A stretch of DNA of 32,345 nt from Chara braunii. Taxonomy: Eukaryota > Streptophyta > Charophyceae > Charales > Characeae. The stretch lies in assembly GCA_003427395.1 (NCBI GenBank), contig BFEA01000376.1, positions 1,175,890 to 1,208,234 of the forward strand. The letters are read 5' to 3'. The number at the start of each line of letters is the position of its first letter. The first letter of the stretch is position 1. Shown piece by piece: positions 19,891-29,195 of this stretch. The notes below the pieces were generated by a model. The model saw only the letters and a program-made list of their open reading frames with translations. It made no database searches and was not told the DNA's origin. The translations under genes and the position numbers were made by a program.

Positions 19891-21344
19891 GGCCTTAATT
19901 AGAGAGAGGTAGCGGGTTGTCCGAGTGCGTCAAAGGGAGAATGGGGTTCCTCTGTTGCTTGTTACCTGTTACTGGTTACTAACGAATGGGTCTTTTTGAC
20001 AGATGACTGTATCTCCCCGCGACTTAGGTAGAAATTCCTTCCTAGATAGTGAGCAGTGAGATGGACCGCTATTGTTCGCCTCGTGGCCATGCTCGTAGAC
20101 TTCACTGAGAAAGTCACACTAGTGTTTCGTTTCTGGAACGCACAAGCCAGACTGTTGCTGTTCTACTCCGAAGCTACTATTGCCATTACTGAGGTTGAAA
20201 TACAGTTACGTAAAGTTCCAACTGCTGTCAGGATTGCAGCCTGAACTAACCGTTGAAAGGTGAGGACAAGGACTATAACATTCCAAGGTTGCGCTCTTGC
20301 TGCTGGAAGGGGCTGCTATGCGATTGTACTACTAAACAGCCCTGTCGAATGCCAGAACCATTACTAGAGATGATTACAACAAAAGATTGTTATTGCTAGG
20401 AGACGACCATACGTCGATGGTTTGAACTGCGCGGATTCGGTAGTTGTACAGTCCACGGCTATAGTTGTGCACAACCGAGGTGTGTACGAATGGTGTGTCT
20501 TGCTATTATGTGGCAGGTGGCTGCGTCGCTGAGAGTCTACTGTGCAAGGACACAGGGTATTCGTTATGCGACGCAGGGCTAGTTATGCATTACTGAGTGG
20601 CGTTGGGAATCCACTACGCCTGGGGGAGTTACTGCCTGGTGTTGCTACCCTACTTACCGCGACTGTGACATAGAGGTTAGTCAGGGAGCTGAGAACTGAT
20701 TTGCCGGTCGGACGTTGTAGCCAACATGGTGGGTTGATGAGCAGATATGGCTACTGGCAGCGTGCCTTATTGCGTGGCCATCGTACCTTGCTGCGCGCTG
20801 CTGCTGTGTAGGACCACTGTGCTTTCGGGGCGTGGTTGTGACGCAGGGCACTGCCCCATGTTGGGCTTACTGTTGTGCAAGGCGCCGTTCCTTGCTGAGC
20901 ACCACTGCTGTGTTGGATGTTGTTTCTTACTGCGTACAACAGCAACACCGGCCTGAGGAAGGACATTGGGAGAAAAGAGAGTGAGTGGGACCTCTGCAAG
21001 GGGATACTGCTGCTACTGCGGACTGAGCACGAATTACTGCTGCCTGTTGCACGCGGACTGAGACTACCACTACAGGCTGTCGAATGCTGGTTGACCGCTG
21101 CTGGCGGCTGCGACGCGCTGCGATGTACTATTGCGGACTATGGCTACTGCTGCTGTTGCTGTTGATCGCCACTTGCGGCTGCACTTGTGGACTGTTGCAG
21201 ACTGGTGTGCGGCCGCGATTGGGCCGAGAAGAGGAGCTGACACTTGGAGGGGTGGTCAGGCTAGACGAGTAGGGGGTTAGTGCTACGATTTGGGAGGTTG
21301 GCAGGGGATTGATTTCGTCAATTCAACGTCAGAAATACTGACCA
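19891..21344. other. Right arm, CTG/CTA-rich, no gene recognised
   Basis: Rich in CTGCTG, GCTACTG and TTGCTG phrases, facing the CAG/TAG-rich part of the left arm. Frames here (for example 20747-20956 and 20917-21165) are Cys/Leu-rich because of that composition and are not conserved across arms. Confidence 0.5.
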
Positions 21345-21511
21345 AGTTGACACATTGGCCGCCATTGCGGGGCCCTCAAGCGCATCGAGATTTCAAGGCC
21401 CTCTCATTGTGAGTTGAGTTGTCCCACCCTTGGATCTCGAGAGTCTGAACTTTCTTCTTCTATCCTTCTTCCTCTAAGTCTAGTATGAGGTTACGAGAGG
21501 AAAGCGACAGT

Positions 21512-21612
21512 CGGGATTGAAACCCGTAGGTCCGCATCAAGACCTTGTGGGAGGTCCACCCACCGATTGCGGGAGCTCTACCGCAGCCCAGGCGGGGTTC
21601 TGGAGGCAGGGA
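21512..21612. repeat. T-arm-like hairpin module, right copy
   Basis: CGGG-ATTGAAA-CCCG (21512-21526) and GACCT-TGTGGG-AGGTC (21541-21556) match in position and orientation the two hairpins of the left copy at 13966-14062, with changed stem bases. The segment about 21345-21625 is one of the better-preserved parts of the arm pair. Confidence 0.55.
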
Positions 21613-21852
21613 ACTTCAGGTATAATTTCGTCTGACGCGTGTGATCCCTTCCCCTAATTGTTATTCCCCTGGGTATCTGAGTACTACTATGACAGGTTAT
21701 TACTTCTACTTTGTTATGTATGTCAGGACATGTTTGGTGGAAAGCTAAATGAACACGTACATATGAGAGTTCAGATAAACATTTGAGTGAACTCAGGCAA
21801 AATGAACTGGGGGAAGGTGGGATGAAGGTGTTTGCATGAGTTTGACTGGGTT

Positions 21853-23105
21853 AACCCAAGGTTGAGCTCCTCTAAGTTGAGTGGGTTCAGTGCTGTGTTT
21901 TATTTATGTTTGTTGGGCTGAATGTATGACCTTTTCGGGCTGGGCCTATCCTAAGTTGGACGGTCCTGTCACCTGTTTCTTTTCTGAACAGGAGAATGGG
22001 CACCCTAAGTTGGGAGGACTCAGAATCCTGATGTTTCTTTTGGGTTGCTGAAAAATAGGACTGGGGATATTCTAAGTTGCGTAGACCCAGTTCTGTGTGT
22101 GTTTTCTTTTGAGGGGAACAAAGGCATAAGACTGAGCGTACCCTTAAGTTAGGGCGGCTCAGTCATAAGCCATGAACAAAAAGGTTAACCAAAGTATAGA
22201 ATTTTGATATACATTATACGAACCTATACCATCTGGCAGACCGGGCACCCTAAGTTGGGAAAGCCAGTCAGTAAGTCAGGTAGAACAAGAAGAAGTGAGA
22301 AGCAAGTGAAGAGTATAATGAAGGTAACCTGGGCAGGCTGAGCGTACCCTTAAGTTAGGACGGTTCAGTCCTATGCTCGTAATAATACAAAGGTGCAGAG
22401 AGTTAGTATAAATCTTCTTGTATTTTCCCTTCTAAACACAAGGCAGGATTGGATGTCTCCCTCAGTTGGGTAGGTCTGATCATCTGCCTAATAAGAGAGA
22501 AACATATAAAGTTTGTGCGAGTACATCAATGGTCGTTCTCTTATATTGTCGTTACGGAGGCTAAGCGTACCCTTAAGTTAGGGCGGCTTAGTCATTCGTC
22601 GTTTGTACCTTGTTCAGGCAGATCAGGCGTACCCTTAAGTTAGGGCGGCCTGGTCATATTGTCTTATGTACCTAAACCTGTTTAAGCTGGCTAGGCGTAC
22701 CCTTAAGTTAGGGCGGCCTAGTGATATGCTCTTGTTGTTGATGTTATGTAGGTCGGACGTAACCTTAAGTTAGGGCGGTCTGACCATTCGTCGTTCGTAC
22801 TTGTTTTAGGCAGGTTAGGCACACCCCTAAGTTGGGGCAGCCTAATCCTCTGCCCTATGTAACCTTGTCTAGAGCTGAATAGGCATACCCTTAAGTTAGG
22901 GCAGTCTAGTTTATGCTTCACATCGTCAGTTAAGCAGAAGCCAGACGTACCCTTAAGTTAGGGCGGTCTGGTCATATGTTTTATGACTAGAGTTCACGTG
23001 GTGTTGGACATACCCTTAAGTTAGGGCAGTTCAGTTGTGCGTACTCTTACTTGTTTACTTAGGCAGGTTGGATATACCCTTAAGTTAGGGCCTTGTCTGA
23101 TCATA
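21853..23105. repeat. Right hairpin array, about 17 units with constant core
   Basis: Units centre on TAAGTT flanked by a short inner stem (CCCT/AGGG in most). Outer stems vary and mostly pair: GACTGAG/CTCAGTC (22130), GGCTGAG/TTCAGTC with wobbles (22328), GATTGGA/TCTGATC with wobbles (22447), GGCTAAG/CTTAGTC (22559), GATCAGG/CCTGGTC (22621), GGTCGGA/TCTGACC (22751), GGTTAGG/CCTAATCC (22813), CCAGA/TCTGG (22941). In the 22813 unit the inner stem is CCCC/GGGG, a paired change from CCCT/AGGG; early units have TCC/GGA and CTC/GAG. The first three and last units pair imperfectly. From 22559 on, units recur every 61-66 bp. It sits at the place in the right arm matching the left array. Confidence 0.92.
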
Positions 23106-23470
23106 TGCCATAGGCAAGGGGTTTACTAAGGGAAAAGAACTGAGTGATCTAATGAACTATTTGGGTTAAACGTATGTAGGATTGTGAGAGATGCCTGTTT
23201 TGTATGCTTGTGGGGTCTCACTTTGGGGCGTCTCTTCAATAGGCTAGTCGCTTTAGATGCTCGCCAAGTGTTGGAGCCATAGGTAGATAAGATGGATGAT
23301 GGGAGGGAAAGCTTGGGATGAAGATAGGATTGACCCTGCTAGGAGTTAGGGTCATGGCTAGCCACACTCTCATCTAGAGGTCGTGCGGGCTGTCAATGAT
23401 TCTGAATCATCAAGCAAGTATCAGAAGATAGTCCCAAGTATAGCTTGCTTTGTCTTTCTATCTTTCAACC
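23106..23470. other. Right arm, no gene recognised
   Basis: Non-coding stretch between the hairpin array and the 123-bp-type repeats. Confidence 0.5.
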
Positions 23471-23605
23471 TTGTATATTCCTACGGGAAGCGCTGCCAAA
23501 ATTAATGCAAATCTGAGAGAGTTAGTCATTTTTGGACTCATAGAAATTTTGAAAAGGCACTTTTCCTAAGGGAAGCGGTGCTGAAATTTCACAGAATTTG
23601 AGGAG
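23471..23605. repeat. 123-bp-type repeat with nested hairpin, right copy
   Basis: TCCTACGGGAAGCGCTG (23479-23495) is exactly complementary to the left anchor at 12324-12340. A second unit has TCCTAAGGGAAGCGGTG (about 23564-23580). Read on the minus strand that unit has GCAC/GTGC outside TTCC-CTTA-GGAA, where the left unit has GGCAG/CTGCC. Confidence 0.75.
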
Positions 23606-23809
23606 TTAAAATATTTTTTTCAACTAGGGGCTACTTAGAAGATCTATCCTGGATAGGGGAGCTGTTCAGTGACTTGGTACTAGTAGAGGAGCTAGGCTAC
23701 AAATAGGGGAGTATTCCCCCCTTGGCGTAAACATAAGTAGTACTTTTCTTTGGCCTGTACTGTGACGCAGGTTTCCGTATTTCAATTGAAGGCTTGAATT
23801 GTTCAGCCT

Positions 23810-23871
23810 GATCCTTCAAAGGGATCGCTCTTTTGTTATCACTGATAACAGGTCGGTTGCCGATTTGTCGG
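23810..23871. repeat. Three-hairpin module, right copy
   Basis: GATCC/GGATC (23810-23826), GTTATCA-C-TGATAAC (23835-23849) and CCGA/TCGG (23860-23871), in the reverse order to the left arm as expected. The 7-bp stem around GTTATCA is unchanged, while the unpaired centre base differs (A left, C right). Confidence 0.85.
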
Positions 23872-25190
23872 TTTACGACTCAACTTTCCTATTTCTCCTG
23901 CCTCTCAACCTAAGGCCTTGGCTCCTGCCAGGTTTTGTGTGTTTCTTTGGGTTTTCACCCAGTTCCTTCATAAATAGCCATTTCTTAAAGACTGAGTACC
24001 CCTGTTGAGGTTTGGTGGGAAAATGGTTGGGCTTGTGTGCATAAGGCAAGGTGTGAGCTTCAGAAGGCTAGAAAGTTGACCCCTTTAGTGTGTGTGATGT
24101 TGTTTGAATGTTGTGTATATGGTTGCACGTATGTTTGGGGGAATCTCGATTGAGTCATGTTGAGTGATTATGTATTGGATTCAAATGGGCAAACCACATA
24201 ACTGTCGTGAGAGTGAACTACCCCACAACTTTTTGTTTGAGTAAGATTGTTTTTTGCCCACCCTGATAATGTGATAATCAAAGTAAGCGTACGCTCAGGT
24301 AACCTTTATAGGGCTAACCTGCGTTTTTCTCTGCTCAAAGATTTTATTTGGTCGGACGTTAGTCCCAGGTCCTAGGCTCAGGGCGCACAGGGCTGACCTA
24401 CTTACTGCCCCGGGGAAACAGAAGCGCCGCAAGGATGAGGGGCTGTCCCCAGCAACCCGGTCCGACGAGGCGTTCATGGTTTCTTCTGCTAACGTCAAAT
24501 GTCATTTTTTCTTTTTTTTCCTTATTGTAGATTATTTTGGTGGAACGATAAAGTTCCGGGCGGAAGGATTAGCGTGTCGCTGGTGATGCGCCAAACAACT
24601 CACCACCACTCCAAATCCCTTCCTGCACTACGGACCATCTCACCCCGTGCCCGTTGGGGCACCTCAGGGCGCATAAGATGGTAAGGCCCTCAGGCCGGTT
24701 TTGCGCTCGCTAAAGGTTTACCCCCCTTAGCGCGCGCTTCAGCCGATGCCTGAGCGTCGAAAGCAACCCCATGGCTCAAGTGAGGTCACTCGGGTATGGG
24801 CACTACACAATGCGCCAACATCACGGCTGCTTACGCGAGTCCGCATGGTTGGTCGGTATGCGCAGTTCCTGCGTTCACGCGGGTTTATACTAAACCACGC
24901 GCGCAGCGCCTACCGATTTTCGTGCTCGAAAGTTATGGGTCAAGCGGAGAGAGCAAAAGAGCGCTAGGGCCAGTAGACCGGAGTTTCGGTAGCGCGAAAC
25001 GACGCGTGAGCGAGGTATCAGTCCTAGTCAGCCTATGAGTCGGATTTTGGGCATTACCTACACGCATTGTTCGTGTTGGCCTACCCCTTCCATTTGAGAC
25101 GACCATTAGGTTATGGGCTAGACCTGGCAAGGATAGGAGGGGTGATCCTCCTTTCCTACCTGCAGTTGTTTCCTCTTTTAAGTTTTCATG
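23872..25190. other. Right arm, no gene recognised; several hairpins
   Basis: Includes GGAAC-GATAAA-GTTCC (about 24542-24557), GTGCCC-GTTG-GGGCAC (about 24648-24663) and a 10-nt palindrome AGCGTACGCT (about 24286-24295). TCGGACGTTAGTCC near 24352 is complementary to the left arm near 11458. No conserved frame. Confidence 0.5.
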
Positions 25191-25235
25191 GTTGGACGTT
25201 GTAGTCCGTGGTAGCCGTCAAAGTCAAACCCCTTG
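25191..25235. repeat. 45-nt exact inverted match to the left arm
   Basis: Exactly reverse-complementary to 10932-10976; contains GTAGTCCGTGGTAGCC. The surrounding sequence is diverged. Confidence 0.92.
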
Positions 25236-25774
25236 ATTTCGGCTACCACGACAAACCTGAAGCTGTCTACTCAACCCCTCTGCATAGGGTGCAGAAGAGG
25301 GTGTGGTCGTCAACCGCGCATGGCGGTTGTCTAGCGCTGAGAAGGTAACCCCTCAACGCGTTTGTCAGCCGACACTTGAGTGTCAATCACGACCGTCGAG
25401 ATTACCAAGGGCCGCGCGGTTACGAGTACTACGTAGTACCCCATTAGCGCGAGTGCTTGCGAGTGCCCGCATGGTTGGTCGATATGAGGAGGCCATGCGC
25501 GCGCACGGCTCTTATACGAAAAACCAGCACGCGATACCTATCTGATTCTCGCGGCATAACGTTATGGGTCGAATACTGAAGGGACTAGGAGTGTTGTGGT
25601 GTTGTTTGTGGTGTTTGTGTTGTGTTTTCTTCGCGTGTTATGTGTGGGTAGGTGTGAGTGTTGTGGTGTATCGCGTGGATGCGTCCTAGTCGACCGACGT
25701 CGAGTTGCGTTTGGGACGCCATCCCCCCAGAAAGTCGATTCTCGCGCGGGTTCGATTTCGGGCGTTCGACCGCA

Positions 25775-25817
25775 CGTACCCCCTATGCTACAGCGAACGA
25801 GAAACGCCCTCGGCTGG
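25775..25817. repeat. 43-nt exact inverted match to the left arm
   Basis: Exactly reverse-complementary to 10336-10378; contains CCCTATGCTACAGCGAACG. It is one of the longest exact islands near the outer ends of the arms. Confidence 0.92.
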
Positions 25818-26140
25818 GCCACCTCTGCAATTGCATACGAAAAGCCTTCGCATGTGGTTCAGTAGCTCGGCGGGGATACGCCCACCTAAGGGATGGTGAC
25901 AGCCCCCGCAGGTGGAGGTAAGCGGTGCCTCGCGTGACCCTGTCCTGTCGTAGGGGCTCGCGAGAGGTACGGCTGGCGCACTCGGCCGGAGCGGCAAACG
26001 CTCTCCGCGACAAGTCCTGCAAAATCCTGTGTGACGCGGCCGAGAGGGTCCCCGTGCGGGACCGATGCGCTCGACAACGGGTCGGGCGTCGGATCAATGT
26101 ACTGGATTACTCCACCAAATTGGGCTACCGACTCCGCAGG

Positions 26141-26641
26141 CGGGCACTACAAACAAAGGACATACTGAATCAGCAATGGGCGAAGTACCTGCCTGGGGGA
26201 TTGGGTTTGCAGGTGGCGGTAACTTGGAAGGCGGCCCTTACAATTTACTTTTTCCTGAAAGCCTGCGTTTGGCTATTAGGGCATGGTTTATGGTGCGCCA
26301 TGTAAGCCGTATTTCGTTGACATCGGACGCCGACCGAAGGCAGGCACGAAGTGCAGCAAGACATGTTGGACATGAAAGCAAGATGCAAAGAAGTGGGCGT
26401 CCAGTCACACTCGTATCTGCAGCATGCAGTGACACATCTATTGCTATGCTCTCCTGGTTAATCAGTGGCTGACCAAGCATCAGTCGGTGGCAGCCATGCA
26501 TGCCTTGGACATCAACTGTACCATTTGCAATGAGGGGGCGGTGGAAGACCTCATCCATTGTCTGCTTGCCTGACCTATGGCGAGGCGACATTGGACCAAC
26601 ATGTCAACCTCTGGGAATTAGTGGCAAGCGACCCTCTACCA
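26141..26641 (+). pseudogene. LINE-type ORF2 tail remnant with zinc-finger-like end
   Basis: In the frame of 26451-26592 the sequence reads WLTKHQSVAAMHALD, then CTICNEG, then AVEDLIHCLLA, a TGA stop (26571-26573), and PMARRHW. This fits the zinc-binding C-terminal domain of plant LINE reverse transcriptases (C-x2-C, H-x4-C, then P-x-A-x-x-x-W), with the last Cys codon being the TGA. Upstream, SLRLAIRAWFMVRH in another frame (near 26260-26300) may belong to the same protein, implying a frameshift. No poly(A) follows; instead an oligo-T run begins at 26655. The family assignment rests on a short motif. Confidence 0.5.
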
Positions 26642-26652
26642 GACGAACCAGT

Positions 26653-26654
<2 letters not shown>

Positions 26655-26704
<50 letters not shown>
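26655..26704. repeat. Poly(T) run of 50
   Basis: An uninterrupted T run, most simply the poly(A) tail of a minus-strand retroposon lying to its right. The length may be approximate. Confidence 0.95.
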
Positions 26705-26775
26705 CGGGACAATGCTCCAATCTATTCGTGAGGAGCCGCAAGTGCTGGGAACCGGGCCCAGCGTCCCATTAGGAA
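26705..26775 (-). mobile_element. SINE-like copy, CCAGCGTCCC family
   Basis: Directly follows the T run. It shares TGCTCCAATCTATTCGTG with GGCTCCATTCTATTGGTG at 29776-29793, then a common CCCAGCGTCCCATTA-like end. Compared with the 29694 copy it lacks about 60 bases near the tail. Minus orientation is inferred from the oligo-T. Confidence 0.55.
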
Positions 26776-26792
26776 CATTTGGAGAACATATA

Positions 26793-27090
26793 CGGAAAAA
26801 ACTTGAGATACCCAGGCCATTACCCGGCTTCGGCTAAGAATAGGATCATGAGCAATTTCTAGCCTATTAGACAAAAGACCTCATGAGATAGGCTAAAATT
26901 CAGAAAAAGTATGAAATAGCTTGAAAAAATATGAGAGCAGAGGGTCAAAACTGAACCCACCTACTATCCAAAGCTCCCCCCCTCAACAGATGAAACGTCG
27001 GTCCAGGCTTTCAATCCTCGTACCAGAACTCACTTGATCTCATACCCCCTTCTGCTAGGGTAACAGGGCACCACAACCTTCCCAAGTACT
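26793..27090 (-). mobile_element. SINE-like copy A with possible pseudoknot
   Basis: GCTTCGGCTAAGAA near its left end and CTGCTAGGGTAACAGGGCA near 27050 match those parts of copy B (27400). Between them TCATGAG (26846) pairs with CTCATGA (26880), and TAGCCTAT (26860) with ATAGGCTA (26888), in interleaved order. The oligo-T that would mark its tail is lost. Confidence 0.5.
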
Positions 27091-27389
27091 GACGGACAGG
27101 AAGTGCCTTCCTCCCTCGACATTTCCCTTAGCGGCAAGCCCCTGACACCAGGTTACAGGGTTAATACCCCGGCGCGGGTTACGTCGGACGGTCTGGTTAT
27201 GCCTTCCACCCTCGGCATAACTCCACAGGCCTCAAGCTCCCCCTAGGTCACAGAGCAAAAACTCCAGCACCCGCTTGTGTCGTCCCAGCATCGTCCTTCT
27301 AATCTACTTACCTTAACAAACAACCCCTCCCCTGTTGAGAGACCCCTTACTACCTCCCATCCTCCAGTTCTAGCTCCCCCCTTTCCTTC

Positions 27390-27690
27390 TTTTTTTTTTG
27401 AGTTACCAGGGCCATAACCTGGCTTCGGCTAAGAACAATCTGAGAACTATTGAAGGAGTTCAGGAAAATTTAGGAGAGACATGGATAACTGCTGACCTAT
27501 TGCTAGGCTACTCAAGCAGCAGTTACTAAGTCAAAAAGGAAAGCCACGGAAGTCCTTTGAACGCTCAGAACCCTGGAATCCCTAACAAAACCCTCTAAAA
27601 TTCTCTAACAGCCTTATTCCCTGCCGAGCTCTTCCAAGGCCTCATGCCCCCACCCTGCTAGGTTACAGGGCAACACGACTCACCCCAAGC
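27390..27690 (-). mobile_element. SINE-like copy B with oligo-T head
   Basis: Ten T (27390-27399) precede GAGTTACCAGGGCCATAACC and GGCTTCGGCTAAGAAC, matching copy A. The far end has CTGCTAGGTTACAGGGCA. A 9-bp stem TAACTGCTG/CAGCAGTTA (27486-27525) lies inside. Transcribed on the minus strand it would end in poly(A). Confidence 0.55.
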
Positions 27691-28440
27691 TCTGGCCAGC
27701 ATCATCCCGACAACAACCCTTGGTTTTGATCACAGGATTTACGGTTTACACACACTCTGTGGACAATCTAGAAACGAAGATGCAAATCGGCCACAGGTTC
27801 TCAAACCAATTCGGTTGCTGAAGCCTGGGAGGGGCTCACATACATCCTCTACGTGGAATACTACTCGGATTGGCAACAAACCCTCACGAGTATAATGAAC
27901 GACCTTACCGAGAAACAAGAAATCCTCAACAAATTCATAAAGGATACTATGCGGAATGGAAAACTGGGATCTTTCCTTAATGACACTCCCAAGCTCTGTT
28001 GGACACTGCAGCGGGGTCTGGGGGAACCAAACAGAATGTCGGCAGCTACCTCGGTGGAACAGCATTCCGTCCCACACTTCGGGCATGGCCCTCGCCACCA
28101 CCTGAGACATGGAAGGAGGGTTTAGGGTTTTAGGATTTGTTGAATGATGTGACAGCAGATAGGTCTACATCTGGGGCTAGGGAAGGGAGATCAGTTTTAA
28201 GGATTATGAAATACAGCACCTTAAGGCAGTTGGTTGCTTTTATGAGTATGTTTCTTGGGGCGGGTCGATTTGCTAAGGGGAGGGGATGAATACCAGCATG
28301 GGCTTGATTGACGGTCAATCCTTCCCGCTGGAAGTCATCAATGCTGACGTGGGGAAACATGCAGTACAGTTGTACTCATCTTTGACTTGCAGTGGAAAAG
28401 GAACCAGACTGTTGCCCCCCATAATAGAAGGAGCTAAGTT
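27691..28440. other. No gene recognised; short unassigned frames
   Basis: A 90-codon plus frame at 27853-28125 (EYYSDWQQTLTSIMNDLTEK near its start) and shorter frames around 28130-28438 have ordinary amino-acid composition, but I recognise no family and no splice-consistent structure. They may be retroelement debris. Confidence 0.4.
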
Positions 28441-28462
28441 AAAAAAAAAAAAAAAAAAAAAA
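28441..28462. repeat. Poly(A) run of 22
   Basis: A plain A run after AGCTAAGTT. It could be the tail of a plus-strand retroposon, but nothing upstream was identified as its body. Confidence 0.9.
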
Positions 28463-28842
28463 CGTAGAAGAGGCAAGGTTGGCCACGTTTGTGTGGTTAA
28501 GCGCCAAGTTCCCACACACCCGTCTGCCGTCGATGTGGCACACTTGCACAGATTATACATGTCTATATTGTCACATAACTAGTATATAGTATATACATAT
28601 AATATAGTCCATATATTTTTTGTCCATAAAAGGACGGAGGGCAAAAGGCAACATACTCAACACAGAAGGCTCCACCAACAAGAAAGCACTGTCCACATCC
28701 GCCAATGGTCTGAAAAAACTTGGAGAGCCCTCTGAGGCAGTCCACAAAGCCACAAGATTAATTGCACAAGTACAACAGCACTAACACTCCAATTCATCCC
28801 AAACGACCCACCCAGGTCACCATCATCTCTATCACTCCATGG

Positions 28843-28843
<1 letters not shown>

Positions 28844-28930
<87 letters not shown>

Positions 28931-28931
28931 N

Positions 28932-29019
<88 letters not shown>
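28844..29019. repeat. GT microsatellite, about 175 bp
   Basis: Nearly pure (TG)n with one N at 28931, followed by TATGGC and a second short TG run. Frames through it (Cys-Val or His-Thr repeats) are artefacts. Confidence 0.97.
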
Positions 29020-29021
<2 letters not shown>

Positions 29022-29047
29022 ATGGCTGTGTGTGTTACTACCATCCA

Positions 29048-29195
29048 GTCACATAGTATGACCCCGATTAGCATTGTACTGCCCGGTTCACATGATACCG
29101 CCCACCCCACATAGTATCACCCACGCGACATGATACTCCCTGCATTATACCGCCCAGCCCATGCCATATGATACCACCCAGACCACATAGTACGC
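29048..29195. repeat. Degenerate ACATGATACCGCCCA repeat
   Basis: Phrases of the type CACATAGTAT and ACATGATACCGCCCA recur about seven times at roughly 18-28 bp intervals. Not coding. Confidence 0.6.

Larger units (their letters stand above)
17473..26140. repeat. Giant inverted repeat, right arm
   Basis: This is the reverse-complement partner of 9940-17388, with the matched segments listed for that arm. It is about 1.2 kb longer, partly because of a larger hairpin array (17 versus 10 units). The outer limit is set by the last clear match (to about 26090) and the start of LINE-like sequence. I did not find a target-site duplication. Confidence 0.9.

Noticed and set aside
12906-23105. CRISPR arrays
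   Set aside because: Repeats recur with spacers, but the context is eukaryotic, the repeat flanks vary with paired changes, spacers in the right array resemble each other, and no cas-like gene is present.
22130-23105. Telomere-like TTAGGG in right-array units
   Set aside because: TTAGGG appears once per unit as part of the CCCT/AGGG inner stem and changes with its pairing partner. There is no tandem telomere repeat.
9940-26140. Assembly or library artefact (chimeric fold-back read)
   Set aside because: Artefactual palindromes have near-identical arms. These arms are diverged, differ in length and have different array cores.
25925-26305. Conserved protein shared by both arm ends
   Set aside because: Short peptides look alike (for example LAHSAGA and LAHSVGA), but the frame breaks in the left arm and no family is recognised; nucleotide homology of the arms explains it.
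28762-29114. Cys-Val or His-Thr repeat proteins
   Set aside because: Frames through the GT microsatellite.
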